Below are positions 1 through 11,751 of a stretch of DNA of 64,000 nt, piece after piece. The stretch spans positions 44,697,276 to 44,761,275 of the forward strand of contig NC_012876.2 in NCBI RefSeq assembly GCF_000003195.3, written 5' to 3'. A model generated the notes under the pieces. The model was not told where the DNA came from, searched no databases, and saw only the letters and a list, made by a program, of their open reading frames with translations. The position numbers and the translations under genes were made by a program. Position 1 is the first letter of the stretch. The number at the start of each line of letters is the position of its first letter. This DNA comes from Sorghum bicolor (taxonomy: Eukaryota > Streptophyta > Magnoliopsida > Poales > Poaceae).

Positions 1-1517
1 TCCTTCATATATTGCTCGAAGTGTACCTACTCATAGAGACAAGGTAGAGATCAAGTGCATGGGCCCTGTTGGTGGAAGACACAAACAGAACCAAAAGTGT
101 ATTTGTTCTTCTCTAACCTTAAGCATAGTGAGCAAGACAAAGTTGATGGATAATAAGATCATGAGTGTTGCATTCAAAACGTTTGTCAGATCAGATCACT
201 CAACCTAATGGAAAGATAATCTATCTATATTTATGTTTTATTATATAATGTATATCTTCCAAAGATTGCGTGTGCAACATTTTAGCTCATATGGTTAGGA
301 GTGTGGGATCACAATGGTGGAAAGACTAAACATATTAAATCGATTGGGTTGGTTAATCTAGAGTTTTAAATCATACATGTTTGACTCTCTTATTCATGTG
401 AACGCTAGAACCAAGGAGAAACTTATAAAAGTGATAGACAAGTACCTTAAGATGTTACCTTACTTGAAGAGTGATGGTACAGTATGACCTTGTGGAAGCT
501 TTCCTTTCTTAGCGGTTGTGCATCATGTTTGTGGCACCCTCCATAGATCATCTCTTGTGAGCTATGCCTTCCTTGTGTAAATTGTTAAACTTCATGTGCC
601 TCTCTCTTTGTCTCCAATGTGAGTTTGTCTCAGGACTTCCCAGGTCGATATTGAAAGTTTTCCTGCAGGGGTTAGTCCAACAAAATATCCAATATCTACT
701 ATAGCATACTATCGGCTCAAAGATCAACCTAGACACCATGTCTAATTTGATTTTGGAGGGAATTTTAACCTAAGCATCATGCTTAATTTAAAATCCTTTG
801 GAAGTAAGATCATCATTCCTAAACTAAGCACCATGCTTAATTAAGAGATAAATGAATCTATTCCAAACCTAGACATATACTAAAGCAAATAAAGGTAGCA
901 TGAAAGCATTTATAGAGATCTACTCAAGTGGAAATGAAGTAGTGTGATTAGTATTTGACAAATTGAGCATGTCTCAAAGGTAGGGACAACCAACATAGCA
1001 ACATGGCAAAGGATGTTTTTATGTAAAGTACTTCCCAAGCTTGAATTTTGCAAAATTCAAGTTTGGATGAATTTAATTTAATGTTGTACGATGATTGGTT
1101 GTACATACCTTGTGCTTGTCGTTCATCCGATCTTCTTGCTCCAATCCTGGAAATGTTAGTGACAAGAATACCCGAAGGAATATTTTTACAGTTATCCTTA
1201 TATGCTCAACACACAAGGTAATGTTGCAAATAATTAAAAGCTCATGTTAAGATCTGATCAGTGCTTATTTTAGGACACTAAGCTTGTCCTTGGGAAACCA
1301 TTAATTTATGTCTGCGAAGTGGTTTCCCCTCCAACGCTGACCTATATCAAGATCAACTCAACGAGATCTGCAATATATATTATAGACATATGCATCGACA
1401 ACCACCCTTTTAAAGTTTTTATAAATAGAAAGGAAGAGGGGGTTGGAGATCCCGAATGTGGTGATGTTGGAGAGACCAATGGATTGTGAAGATGTTGCAT
1501 ATGAGCATGGAGTAAGT
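1..1517 (-). mobile_element. Athila-like element #1, 5' leader segment
   Basis: This is the internal leader of a minus-strand Ty3/gypsy element. It continues at 32940 after an interruption by Tekay copy M. Bases from about 221 to 1517 match 38561-39850 closely, which is the uninterrupted second copy of the same family. Together the two segments form about 1.7 kb of AT-rich leader between the primer site at 33087-33108 and the gag gene, which should lie left of the window. I see no convincing protein-coding frame here; the longest frames are about 60 codons and show no family motif. Bases 1-220 have no match in copy #2, because a Tat-like element entered #2 at exactly that point. The Athila assignment is inferred from the primer site and the long leader. 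Confidence 0.65.
1513..1517. repeat. Target-site duplication TAAGT of Tekay copy M
   Basis: TAAGT lies directly left of the element at 1513-1517 and directly right of it at 32940-32944. The uninterrupted Athila copy reads through the matching site near 39850, which confirms that the flanks were once joined. Confidence 0.93.
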
Positions 1518-2923
1518 TGTCACAGAACCGACCAAATTATAAGAGTTCAAGTGTAGAAACGATCGACGAGCAATCAAGTTTCCAAACTTGAGCCCATATA
1601 ATCCCGGTAGTTAATTGAAATCACGAAGGACTACAAACCAACTCGCAACAAACCAATATCGTAATAATTCAACATCAACACAGCGAATGTTACATAGTCA
1701 TTCATTGCCGTCGAAGCGGCACCACATCGGAGTATTAAGTTATTACAACACTTGTCCAAAGTAGCGGAAGCAAAATAGTTACACACACATTCCAAAGTTC
1801 AGTTCATAAGTTTGAGTTACTGCCAGAGTCTACACCATCCTTCCAAAAGCAACAGGTACGAAGTTGTTAGAGAACCGTGCCCAACGGTTAGTCCTCATCC
1901 CCGGCGGGATGGAGACAGGTCTTGCAGAAACCGTCATAGAAGATGTCATCTGCAACAGGTGGGAATAAACCCTGAGTACGAGAATGTACTCAGCTAGACT
2001 TACCCGTCTAGTAAAACATAAAAGACACCAAGGATCATGCAAGGCTAAGATATAAAAATAGAGCTGGTTGACTCAACATTTTTGCCAAAAGCCTTTATTA
2101 AGACTAACACAATGTAAGAGCATCATATTTATTTATCATCAGCCTACCACTAGATTAGCACTTGTACTACAACACATCACTTAATTATCACAAGCAATAA
2201 TAACCATATCAAGTTCATCATATGTTCTTCTTGCTACCATCATTATCTTGAACCAAGTTCATTAGTGGATGCTACGTTTGCCGCTGCTCTGTCAAGTTCT
2301 CACTGACCGGGAGAGACGGCGATTCGAATCGAATTCCTATCCAGCTGGAGGGTTATTCCTAGCACTCACCCAAGCATCCCCCGTCGGAGAGCCAACGGGT
2401 CACCTTTGGTACAACTCAGGAATCGCGGCTCCGATCAGCGCCGCACTCCCAGGGCTACCACTCTGCTAGGGAGGTCAGGAATTTTAACTCACCTGCCTTT
2501 GGGCTTACGCCAATGGTCCCCCGCACACCGCACTTCCTCCGGTATTGCGCAGTTTATACTTGCCGGTCTTCCGGCCTGAGTCGTACTACTCGGCTTCGCG
2601 GTCGGAACGAGTTATCCAGCCAACTAAGTGTCTGGCATGCGTTCAACATGACAAGAGGATGTACAACGATCGGTCCTTAGCTGCCACAGACGGAGTTACT
2701 ACAAACTTGCAAAACTCCGCCCGGCTTAAGTCAAATTAATCAGGTTCCATCCACGACAGCACATATAGACCATCGTGATCCGACATAACCCTATATCACG
2801 CAGGTGACAGGAAATCACCCGACTTCTACCGTTTAAGCATGGCTAAGCTGCTACTCGATCCTAACTCTACAACCAGGGTAGGGTAAAGTATCTGGACAAG
2901 GATGGAGTAAAGTGCGGCAAAGG
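1518..2923 (-). repeat. 3' LTR of Tekay copy M, outer part
   Basis: It starts with TGTCACAGAACC, the complement of the LTR 3' end, and matches 28358-29766 of the 5' LTR with about 28 differences in 1.4 kb. The LTR is cut at 2923 by the non-autonomous Tat element and resumes at 11707. It holds no gene. Confidence 0.92.
2919..2923. repeat. Target-site duplication AAAGG of the internal Tat element
   Basis: AAAGG lies at 2919-2923 and again at 11702-11706, directly flanking the TG...CA ends of the inserted element. The other LTR of the same host element reads through this site without interruption near 29760. Confidence 0.93.
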
Positions 2924-3639
2924 TGTTGGTGCAAAACTGATCTGCAAACACAAAAGGCTAATACGCGATCCAAACGTTAAGGTGTGCCAGCCGATTTGAC
3001 CTTTCTACCGGCAAAGGTGGTAACTCGAATACTTTAGTCCTGACAACAGCGATGCGCCCGGATGTCACGGCTAAGAGGTATCCACACGGAACTTGAGAAC
3101 GCGCCGAGCTTAAGTCGACGAATTCCTAAGAACTCGTAGTGAAAAGGAAAAAGTATGACGAAGTCGTCGAAAAAGTAGATGCTGGAATATGAGTAAAAAC
3201 GTGTGTTTGGTTGATTGATAGATGTCTCATTACATGGCCCTAGGGTCTATATTTATACCCTGCTCAAAGAGCTACAACCAGACACGACTAGAATTCGAAT
3301 TCTAAATTACACAGAATCCGTATACAAAACGATTTAAACAACTAAGGGAAACATAAAACTATCCCCGCGACAGACTAGAACACCTTCACGAACCCATCGG
3401 CAGCTTCCAGACTATCCCTCCGCATCATCGGCAGACTCCCTTGTCGCATCCATCGGCAGACTCCCTTGTCGCGGTCATCGGCACGGACGCATCATCATTT
3501 ATGGACTAAATCACGTCCAACTCCTTCTTCATCGGCAACCAACCTCATCGGCAACGCATCCTGTATAAAACACCGCTGACTTACCTTGCTGGCCCATACT
3601 CTACCAAACCTAGTCACGTGTCAAAAAACGGTGTCAACA
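2924..3639 (-). repeat. 3' LTR of the internal Tat element
   Basis: 716 bp, TGTTGGTG...GTCAACA, nearly identical to 10989-11701. A TATA-like sequence lies on the minus strand at 3248-3257. The inner edge meets a purine-rich tract on the minus strand (3641-3653). Confidence 0.93.
3248..3257 (-). promoter_or_regulatory. TATA-like box in the Tat 3' LTR
   Basis: The minus strand reads TATAAATATA inside the LTR, with an identical copy in the 5' LTR at 11313-11322. It is the best candidate for the core promoter of the element. Confidence 0.55.
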
Positions 3640-3640
3640 C

Positions 3641-3653
3641 ATTCCCCCCAAGT
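3641..3653 (-). other. Polypurine tract of the Tat element
   Basis: The minus strand reads ACTTGGGGGGAAT immediately before the 3' LTR, which is the expected place and composition for the plus-strand DNA primer. Confidence 0.75.
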
Positions 3654-4135
3654 TCAGAGTATGAAATCATCAATGCTCCGAAATTCTCTGCAGTAATGAT
3701 ACCATTTTCCGCAATTAATACTCCTAATCTGGCAACCGACAGCCTTAATCTGAACAACTTTGACCCTATCCTTCTGCAGATCCCTCGACATCCTCAACTT
3801 CCCTAAACGGATATTTCCATCTTAGTCGCGTATCGGTAATATACCGTTACAGAGATTTGCCGATGTATTGACCAGGACACCCGAATCTTATCTTTCCAAA
3901 CAGCTATATCCTCATTTCTTTCCTATCGGCAATATGACCGTTACCAGGCGCTGCCGATGGGCCGACCAGGAGATCCCGCACAGTAAAATATCTCTGGATA
4001 ATGACCGCTTCCTATCAAATCACCTGCACAATCCCTTGATTACCGTGCGAACAGTTACCATATCTACCTGAGTATCCTCGGATTTCACGGATGCGGCAAA
4101 GAGATAAGTCAAATTTGCCCCTGCCCGTTTTGTCT

Positions 4136-4143
4136 TATAAGTA
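4136..4143 (+). promoter_or_regulatory. Possible TATA box of the antisense PMD gene
   Basis: TATAAGTA lies about 155 bp upstream of the proposed ATG at 4297, followed by a pyrimidine-rich leader. The position suits an independent plus-strand promoter. Function is inferred from position alone. Confidence 0.4.
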
Positions 4144-4296
4144 GTTCCTTCTCGGGTACTCCTTCTCCATCACATCATTCTACAACTCCAACCTCACCTT
4201 TTCCGGCAGCGGTGCTGTTCCAAAAAGCCCCAAGATCTCCGACGAGGCTCCTTCCTCACCAACTCCAAAACTCTCAATCTTCTCCTCTGTGGCAAA

Positions 4297-7200
4297 ATGG
4301 CCGTCAACTTCATCATCCCCAAGGTCAGTTCTTCGCACCATCTCTTGTACTTTTCTCGCACCCTCGTTCATCTGCAATCCGCCGTACTGAATATTTTTTC
4401 CATTCTCTCTTTTTTTTTTGTGTTTTTTTTATACCTCCAAAACCATTAGGAATCGGCTAACAAAATTGTCATCCCCATTGATCGACCACATCTCCAATGC
4501 CTTGGCCCGTTAGGGGATCCAGATCCAACCGATCTCATAAACGCAGAAACCAACAGGATCCCTTTCAGGGCAGAGAACTTTTCCTTGGATCTGTGGAAGG
4601 ACACTTTTCGTTCCTGGCCCAGCCCTACCGTGGGGTGGATAGATTGGTTTCTGAGAGTCAGCAACTCAAATGAAGTCCAATGGGGTGAAAGAAATCTAGC
4701 CCAATGCATTAGGTTGTCTATTGTCGATATGCATAGGAACGAGTCACTGCTGATAGCTGCATCATACTTCTGGTCAGACACGCTCAATGCCTTTGTCTTT
4801 GGCCATGGCCCTGTTTCCCCCACTCTTGCCGATGTGGCTATGCTCACCGGGTTAGATATTTCTTCTGCCGATAGCACCCACTTCTTCGATACTAAACCCA
4901 GTGCTAAGGTAGAAACCCGCGCCATCGGCGGCTGGTCAGGGTATATCCAGAAATACTGCAAAACAGGCCCTGTTGACGCAAAAGAGCAGACCTGCTTCTT
5001 GAACATGTGGCTAGACAAATTCGTGTTTTGTGGCCGATCGGCAGGACCAACTTCTGTTCATCTAGCAGCAGCGGAAAATCTGGCCAATGGTGGCCGATTT
5101 CCCCTTGGCCGATACCTGCTTGGAGCGGCCTATCACCTCCTCCATCAAGTAACTAAGAAGCTCTTGCTTGGTCAGTCTATCGGCAACTTGGGAGGCCCCT
5201 GGTGGTTTATCAATATGTGGCTCAATCTGCATCTGCACAAGCGCCTTGAATTTAACTTGTTCACACAGCGTTTCCCAAGGGACATAACTGAAAATCATGT
5301 GTTGCGTGAGGAGGAATCGGCAACACGTGCTCCCTTAAACTTCGGCGAGGCTGTCATAGTTTTGCCTGGTTCAGGGGGTAATCCAGATCAGGTCAGCCGA
5401 TTCTTCCAAACTCTGTATGAGGGCTTGGCCAGAGATGAGCGAGCATGGTTAGCCTATGATGACCCAGACAGTATGCTTCCCCTGGTTTTCAACCCATTTG
5501 ATGAAGCTCTTGACCGGGATAATGAAATGATGATGGCAATAGTGACTCCCAGAGCCATACCAGTGAATTTCTTTGGTAGTGGAAAAACCTCCCCTCAGAC
5601 TTATGAATTTTACAGCCCATCGGCACTAGCCCGTCAGTTAGCTTTCGGTCAGCTGCCGATCGCGCTCTGCTACACCGATGTGATAAAGCCCAGGGAAACC
5701 ATCAACAGTCTCCTTGAATGGATCCGAGTAGCCCAACTGCCATCGAGTGCCGATACAGACGTGGATTTATCAGAGTGGGTTCCAGCCGCTTTCATCACTC
5801 AGGCATACAAACAGTGGTGGGCAGAATGGAAGGAGCATCTGTTTTGTAAATAGGCCCTCACGTACCGCGACATGATTGACCCCGAGTACGAAGTTTCCAA
5901 TGACACTGTAAGTGTTTTCGAACCAATGTTTCAATTCTTTCAATCCTGTTTCTATTGGCAATTTACTTTTGAACTTTTCTGCAGGTTGATGATACCCCTC
6001 CATCGGTCAGCAAAAGTGGCAAACCGATTGATCTATTTGCATCAGGCCCAATCTCTTCAATTGGCCACAACGCCCCTACCTTGGCTTCCATCGTGCATCG
6101 AGGTATACGCCTGAGGAAGGTCACCACCAGGAAGACCCAGACTTCACCATCGGTAGCTGCTTCCGCCCTAGCACAGGCTTTTAAGGTAACTGCTAACCCT
6201 CTCCATTTATACCGATCACCTTTACATCGGCTACATTTGTATTCATAAATTCCTTTTTGTTGCTGCAGCAAACCAGTGCATCCGCAAAAGCCAATAGCCA
6301 AGGTGCCGATGCCCCCAAGTCTAGTCAGCCAAAGAGGAAGGGCGACAAGGGAACCAGGGCTGGAACAAAGCGCCAGAAAGTGGCAACTCCTCCTCCTCCT
6401 CCGGCATCTCCTATTCTGGTGGAATCTTCTCCTTCCCCTCCAGATGTAGAGATCCAGCAAGCACCATCTTCCCCTCATCCGCAAAAAGCACCAGAAGTAG
6501 ACAAACCCCAGCAGGAAGAACCCCATGCAGAAAGTACATCAACTGATGTAGGTGAGCAAACAACTGGCCTAGCAGGTTCAATCATGTCATCGGCAGTTCC
6601 CCCAATTCAGACAAGCATCGTCCCTCCTCAAGGTAACATATTTTTATAATATTGCCACCGATGAACTTATTCTTATTCAGCCTCATAACTCTTTCTGTCT
6701 CCTTTCAGTCAATGTCGTTCCATCGGCAACCCTGGCCGATCAACCTACGGCTCCACCGGTATCTTCCAGTCAAAGGCAAGAAATTGCTTTGAAGCAAGTA
6801 AGTCACCCAATCTTCAATAGTATTATTTGCCGATTCTCCGAGTATAAACTAACTTATTTTGTTTTCCTTCTCAGGAGCAAGATTCTCCCGACAACCTATT
6901 CTCCTTCGCCATCGACATTTCAGAACAAGAAGGTGAAGAAGCAAGCTCTTCCTAGACAGTTGGCATCACATCGGCAGAGATCAGGGCCAAGCTGGAAGAA
7001 CTGTCAGCTCTCCTTCACCAAGACACGGCTCAACTAGTCGATGATCTGATCCGACCAAGGTTCTGTTCAAGACTCTCAGAGGCCAGATTCCTGCTGATGC
7101 TGAAGAAATCCTCTTCCAGGCCGCACATTTGGAAAGCCATCAGCTGCAGTACCAAAAGGCTGCCCGATGTCTCGCCGATAGAACTGCCCAGACCCAGCTC

Positions 7201-7569
7201 TCTGAAGAAATGAGGAAGGAGAAACTCTTAACCGATGAGAAGCACAAAAATATCGGTGCTTTGAAGTCTTCAGAAGATGCACTGGAGCAGAAGATTTCTG
7301 ATCTATCGGCAAAGAGAGAAGCCCTGTTGGCAGAACTCAAACAAGTGGAGGATGCTTTATCCCAAGCCCAACAGGAGAAGAACCAATTGCCGGAGACCAT
7401 CAAGCTCCTCGAGCAAGAAAGAAATGCCCACGGTCGCAAGGCGCTGCAGTTGAAGAAGAAGTTGAAGCCGATAGAAGGCTCCGCTGATGATGATATCAGA
7501 GAGATAGAAACAGCCAACCAAATCCGGCTGCGCGCCATATCGGTGATCCACGCGCTGCTGAGCACATGA
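4297..7569 (+). pseudogene. Six-exon plant mobile domain (PMD) gene, antisense to its Tat host
   Basis: The proposed exons are 4297-4323, 4450-5907, 5985-6185, 6269-6632, 6709-6797 and 6875-7569. Every intron is GT...AG and reading phase is kept across all joins. The protein would be about 944 residues. The plant mobile domain (MAIN/MAIL1-like) occupies roughly residues 10-400, including the stretch WWFINMWLNLHLHK. A proline-rich basic linker follows, then a coiled coil near the C-terminus (7129-7560). PMD proteins act in gene and transposon silencing in Arabidopsis, and transposon-borne versions are known. The gene is broken by in-frame TAG at 5851 and 6953 and by a one-base loss near 7045. 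Both TAGs are consistent with CAG turned to TAG. It converges on the integrase tail at 7731. Confidence 0.8.
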
Positions 7570-7730
7570 AGATCTCATCGGCGACACATCTTTACTTCCC
7601 CGCACTTCCAGTTTTCTTACCGTTTCAATCTAGCTGATAGGATTGTTATCGGCAACTTTTGAAACACTAAGTCCGGCCCCAGATACACTTTTTAATCCAG
7701 CCGATAGGAATGTTATCGACACTTAAATCT

Positions 7731-8021
7731 TTATGCATCGACCCATATACTGGGATGGTACTTCTTTAAATATTTGCCATTTAATGCTCTGGGAAATTCA
7801 ACTCCTTCAAGGGTTTCTAGGATATATGCATTACCAGGAGCCGATCGACTTATCCGATAAGGACCCTCCCAATTGGGAGACCATTTTCCAAACTTGAAAC
7901 TTTTAGTCCCGATCGGTAAGATTAATTTCCATACCAAGTCTCCATCGGCAAATTCCTTAATTTTTACTTTCTTGTCGTACCATCTAGCAACCCTTTTCTT
8001 ATTTTCCTCTATACTCATCAA
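7731..8021 (-). pseudogene. Integrase C-terminal tail, Tat type (remnant)
   Basis: About 96 codons match the C-terminal domain of Ty3/gypsy integrase, with features such as FADGDLVWK and SPNWEGPYRI. Nothing of the zinc-binding region or the catalytic core is present. The frame differs from gag, whose open frame ends at 8027. The join at about 8022-8030 therefore marks a deletion of several kilobases that removed protease, RT, RNase H and most of integrase. The piece has no enzymatic role. Confidence 0.8.
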
Positions 8022-8026
8022 AGCCC

Positions 8027-10942
8027 TTAGCCGATGTCCTGCCTTTCACGCTGCAATCTCCTTTTCTGTGTCTTGGTCAACCCCTCTGGACACCATGGAG
8101 GAAGCGGTCTTTGCCTTGCTGCTGGGCGATGATTTACCCTCGACTCCATCTGATGCGTATTGGCATCCCTGCAAAATATGAATTCGTCGGGAACTCGTGC
8201 ATTAGCCATCTCCTCAAGTTCTTCCTGGTTCCTGGGAAAATACTGGACACGATCACCAAGCCTGTCGTGTACACTGATTCTGCCCCCCAGCCGATCAAGG
8301 ACGGATGCTCTCCCTCTAATCGGCCCATTGAAGCGTCGATCATTATCACGATAGTTCCGATCGGACCTATCGTACCGATCGTAACCGTTGCATTCAGGGC
8401 AATCTCTGACAGTAGGAAGCTTGATATTCTCTTCCCAGCAATGGATGAAGAACGGGCAATTCCAGTGATCCCTATGCCGATTCCACTCATGCCGGTGTCT
8501 TTCCTCTTCCCAACGATAATCTTCTTGCTGGCGCCGGTACCGATCTTCTCGTTGCTGCCAAGTTTCCCGAGGTCTTCTGTGAGTTATTACAATTCCAGAT
8601 CAGGAAGGCCTTCCTGAGCTGGTTCCTTCCTGGACCAAGCCCTTTCGCTTCGCATCGGCAGTAGTGACTTGATGCTGAGGATCCACCGATGCACTTCTTT
8701 CGGCTGCTTCTGAGGTTAAGACCTTGGCTTTTCCCTTAGCATCCAACATGTTCGTTGGGAAAGGATGTTGGTCAATCTTCATCAGCTTCTGGGTCTTGGA
8801 GTTATCAAATTTGATTCTTCCAGATTCTATAGCCGATTGCAGTTGTTGTCTGAACACCTTGCACTCGTTAGTGTCATGAGAAGTTGCATTGTGCCATTTG
8901 CAATATTTCATCCTTTTCAATTCTTTAGCCGATGGGATCACGTGATTAGGTGACAGTTTGATCTGACCTTCCTGGAGCAGAAAGTCGAATATCCTATCGG
9001 CTTTAGCAGTGTCAAACGCAAATTTCTCTGGTTCTTTATGTCCAAAAGGACAAGACATCGGCTTTTTGTTTTTCACCCACTCTGCCAAGCCGATGACTGG
9101 TTCCTCATCAGAATCCGAGCTTGTTGCTTCATCAACGAACGACACCTTTTTGTTCCATGCTCTCTTGGGTTCAAACGGCTTGATGTCTTGATCAGAGATC
9201 CTTTGCACTAGATGACTTAAGCTTTCAAACTCCTGAGATGCATATTTGTCCCTGATGTGCGGCAACAAACCCTGGAAAGCCAAATCGGCTAGCTGCCGAT
9301 CGTCCAGAACCAGACTATAGCACTTGTTCTTGACTTCCCGTATCCTCTGTACAAAACCCTCAACCGATTCATCATTACGCTGCCTTAATTTGACCAAATT
9401 GGTGATCTTCTTCTCATGGACCCCAGAAAAGAAGTATTTGTGGAATTGTTTTTCCAGATCGGCCCAAGTAATCACTGAGTTGGGTGGTAGTGATATAAAC
9501 CAGGTAAAAGCCGACCCAGACAATGATGACGAAAATAAACGAACCCTCAATTCGTCCCTGTTACCAGCTTCACCGCACTGAATAATGAATCTGTTGACGT
9601 GCTCCATGGTTGACGTATCATCCTACCCAAAAAACTTAGTGAAATCCGGTACCTTGTACCGATGTGGAAGCGGGATCAAGTCGTATGCAGGAGGATACGG
9701 TGTCCGATAAGAGTAAGTATTGACTTTGGGTTTTATTCCGAATTGGTCTCTCATTACTTCAGCAATCTTATCGGCCCAGTATGCATCGGCATCTTGCCGA
9801 TGGGGCGGTTGCGGATCAGGTGCCTGCTGGTAGGCCTCCACGTGTCTGTTCGGTGCGCGATCTGCACGGAACATTGGGTTGATCATCTGGCCTCCAACCT
9901 ATGGACCACCAAGCTGTTGCCCACCAATCTGATGTCCGACGAGCTGCTGCCCGGGATTCATTGGCTGGTTAGGGATCCCCTGATTTTGGAACCCGGGATA
10001 GATCTGTCCTTGCTGGAACCCTGTAGCCTGGTGACTCTGTTGGGGTGTTTGCGGAAAGACTTGCTGCCCAAGCCATCCATTATTAGCGTTCATCGGCATA
10101 GGCCCTGCCAATGACTAGTAATTGGGCATCATCATTGAATTGACATACCCTGACTGAGCCATAGACCTCTGTTGCATCAGCATCGAGTCTGTCGATGCGT
10201 TAGGCATCTGGAACATTGGATCTTGAGAATTCCCAGTGTGAGGTCTTGCAGTAGTAGTTGTAGTATACTGGGGACTCTGGTTCATCGGCATATTGGGAGG
10301 TGCCGATGCCATAGGAGTCTTGCCTCTCATATCAGTCGTCTGCGATGTACCCGGCGTTAACTCTGGAGGCATGCCATAACCCCACCAGTTGGGAGGAGGG
10401 GTTAACCCTGTCATTGCCGATGCTAACAGATCTGTGGTAAGTTTAATCTGCCCATCCGAAGTCTGTGGATTAGTTGTCATCGGCATAGACTGTCCATTGG
10501 TGACTCCCAACGTGCTTGGTGGAACATGAATCTCCATACCCGCAGCGGCCGTAACAGCCGATGGAGCTGTGACCACTGGTGACTTTGGCTGGTGATAAGT
10601 GGGGCCCACATAATCTGGTGGCAGTTGTCCCTCCTTGAAAGTTCTCGCCACGGCATTGAAAACCGTATTAGACAGTACACCAGCTTGATTGATCAAAGCG
10701 CGGTTGATCGCGTTGTCAACCATCTCTTGAAGCTTGCCAGGATTGGACTCAAAAGTAACCTGCCGAGGAGCCGGCAGTGCATCCTTCTGAATCACCTCAC
10801 CGCTCCTGTTCATGCTGAAGGACCTTATGCATTGCTGCTTGTAATCCTCCATGGCTTTAGCAATAGCTTGCTTCTGCTCATCCTTGAGATTGGCTTCCGT
10901 CACGGGGATGACGTTCTCTTGATCAAACTCAGAAGTCGACAT
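8027..10942 (-). pseudogene. Tat-type gag, broken by four in-frame stops
   Basis: This is the capsid polyprotein of the element, read from ATG at 10942 down to 8027 in one frame of about 970 codons. The frame carries stops at 10115 (TAG), 9899 (TAG), 9623 (TAG) and 8600 (TGA). Around 9607-9000 it has the conserved gag core (MEHVNRFIIQCGEAGN, then WADLEKQFHKYF). Near 8480-8400 lies a cysteine-rich CPFFIHCW...CPEC region typical of Tat gag. Upstream is a Gln/Pro/Met-rich segment (10110-9890). The frame stays open for almost 1 kb after each stop, so the stops look recent. All three TAGs fit CAG-to-TAG changes and the TGA fits CGA-to-TGA. A longer frame reaching 11038 starts inside the LTR and was not used. 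Confidence 0.85.
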
Positions 10943-10963
10943 GTTGATCTTGATCTTGAATCT

Positions 10964-10982
10964 GTCCCACCGGGCGTGCCAA
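10964..10982 (-). other. Candidate primer binding site of the Tat element
   Basis: The minus strand reads TTGGCACGCCCGGTGGGAC six bases inside the 5' LTR. It begins TTGGC as many plant primer sites do. I did not assign the tRNA. Confidence 0.5.
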
Positions 10983-10988
10983 AAGATG

Positions 10989-11701
10989 TGTTGGTGCAAA
11001 ACTGATCTGCAAACACAAAAGGCTAATACCCGATCCAAACGTTAAGGCGTGCCAGCCGATTTGACCTTGCTACCGGCAAAGGTGGTAACTCGAATACTTT
11101 AGTCCTGACAACAACGATGCGCCCGGATGTCACGGCTAAGAGGTATCCACACGGAACTTGAGAACGCGCCGAGCTTAAGTCGACGAATTCCTAAGAACTC
11201 GTAGTGAAAAGGAAAAAGTATGACGAAGTCGTCGAAAAAGTAGATGCTAGAATATGAGTAAAAACGTGTGTTTGATTGATTGATAGATGTCTCATTACAT
11301 GGCCCTAGGGTCTATATTTATACCCTGCTCAAAGAGCTACAACCAGACACGACTAGATTTCGAATTCTAAATTACACAGAATCCGTATACAAAACGATTT
11401 AAACAACTAAGGGAAACATAAAACTATCCCCGCGACAGACTGGAACACCTTCACGAACCCATCAGCAGCTTCCAGACTATCCCTCCGCATCATCGGCAGA
11501 CTCCCTTGTCGCATCCATCGGCAGACTCCCTTGTCGCGGTCATCGGCACGGACGCATCATCATTTATGGACTAAATCACGTCCAACTCCTTCATCGGCAA
11601 CCAACCTCATCGGCAACGCATCCTGTATAAAACACCGCTTACTTACCTTGCTGGCCCATACTCTACCAAACCTAGTCACGTGTCCAAAAACAGTGTCAAC
11701 A
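10989..11701 (-). repeat. 5' LTR of the internal Tat element
   Basis: 713 bp, matching 2924-3639 with about 12 substitutions and one 3-bp gap. TATA-like sequence on the minus strand at 11313-11322. It ends in CAACA directly against target copy AAAGG. Confidence 0.93.
11313..11322 (-). promoter_or_regulatory. TATA-like box in the Tat 5' LTR
   Basis: The minus strand reads TATAAATATA, identical to the copy at 3248-3257. This LTR would drive the gag transcript. Confidence 0.6.
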
Positions 11702-11751
11702 AAAGGTTTCATCACAACTCCTATACTTAATGCATCAATAGATATAACATA

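Larger units (their letters stand above)
2924..11701 (-). mobile_element. Non-autonomous Tat-lineage element with antisense PMD gene
   Basis: This 8,778-bp LTR retrotransposon lies on the minus strand, with the 5' LTR on the right. It has a decayed gag (10942-8027) and the C-terminal tail of integrase (8021-7731). Protease, RT, RNase H and the integrase core are absent, so it would need an autonomous partner to move. Between integrase and the 3' LTR it carries a spliced gene on the opposite strand encoding a plant mobile domain protein. Extra antisense frames downstream of pol are known in Tat/Ogre-type elements, which supports the assignment. The LTRs differ at about 12 of 713 sites (1.7%, hand count). 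Confidence 0.88.

Noticed and set aside
4446..5018. 190-codon minus-strand frame opposite the PMD exon
   Set aside because: It mirrors the conserved PMD coding sequence, has no family motif, and runs between gag-pol remnants and the LTR without context.
8134..8490. Ile/Gly-rich 118-codon minus-strand frame in the Tat element
   Set aside because: It is an alternative frame of the gag zinc-finger and Arg/Asp-rich region, which reads properly in the main gag frame.
10943..11038. Upstream extension of the Tat gag frame to an ATG at 11038
   Set aside because: The extension lies in the 5' LTR and across the primer site; the ATG at 10942 just inside is the normal gag start.
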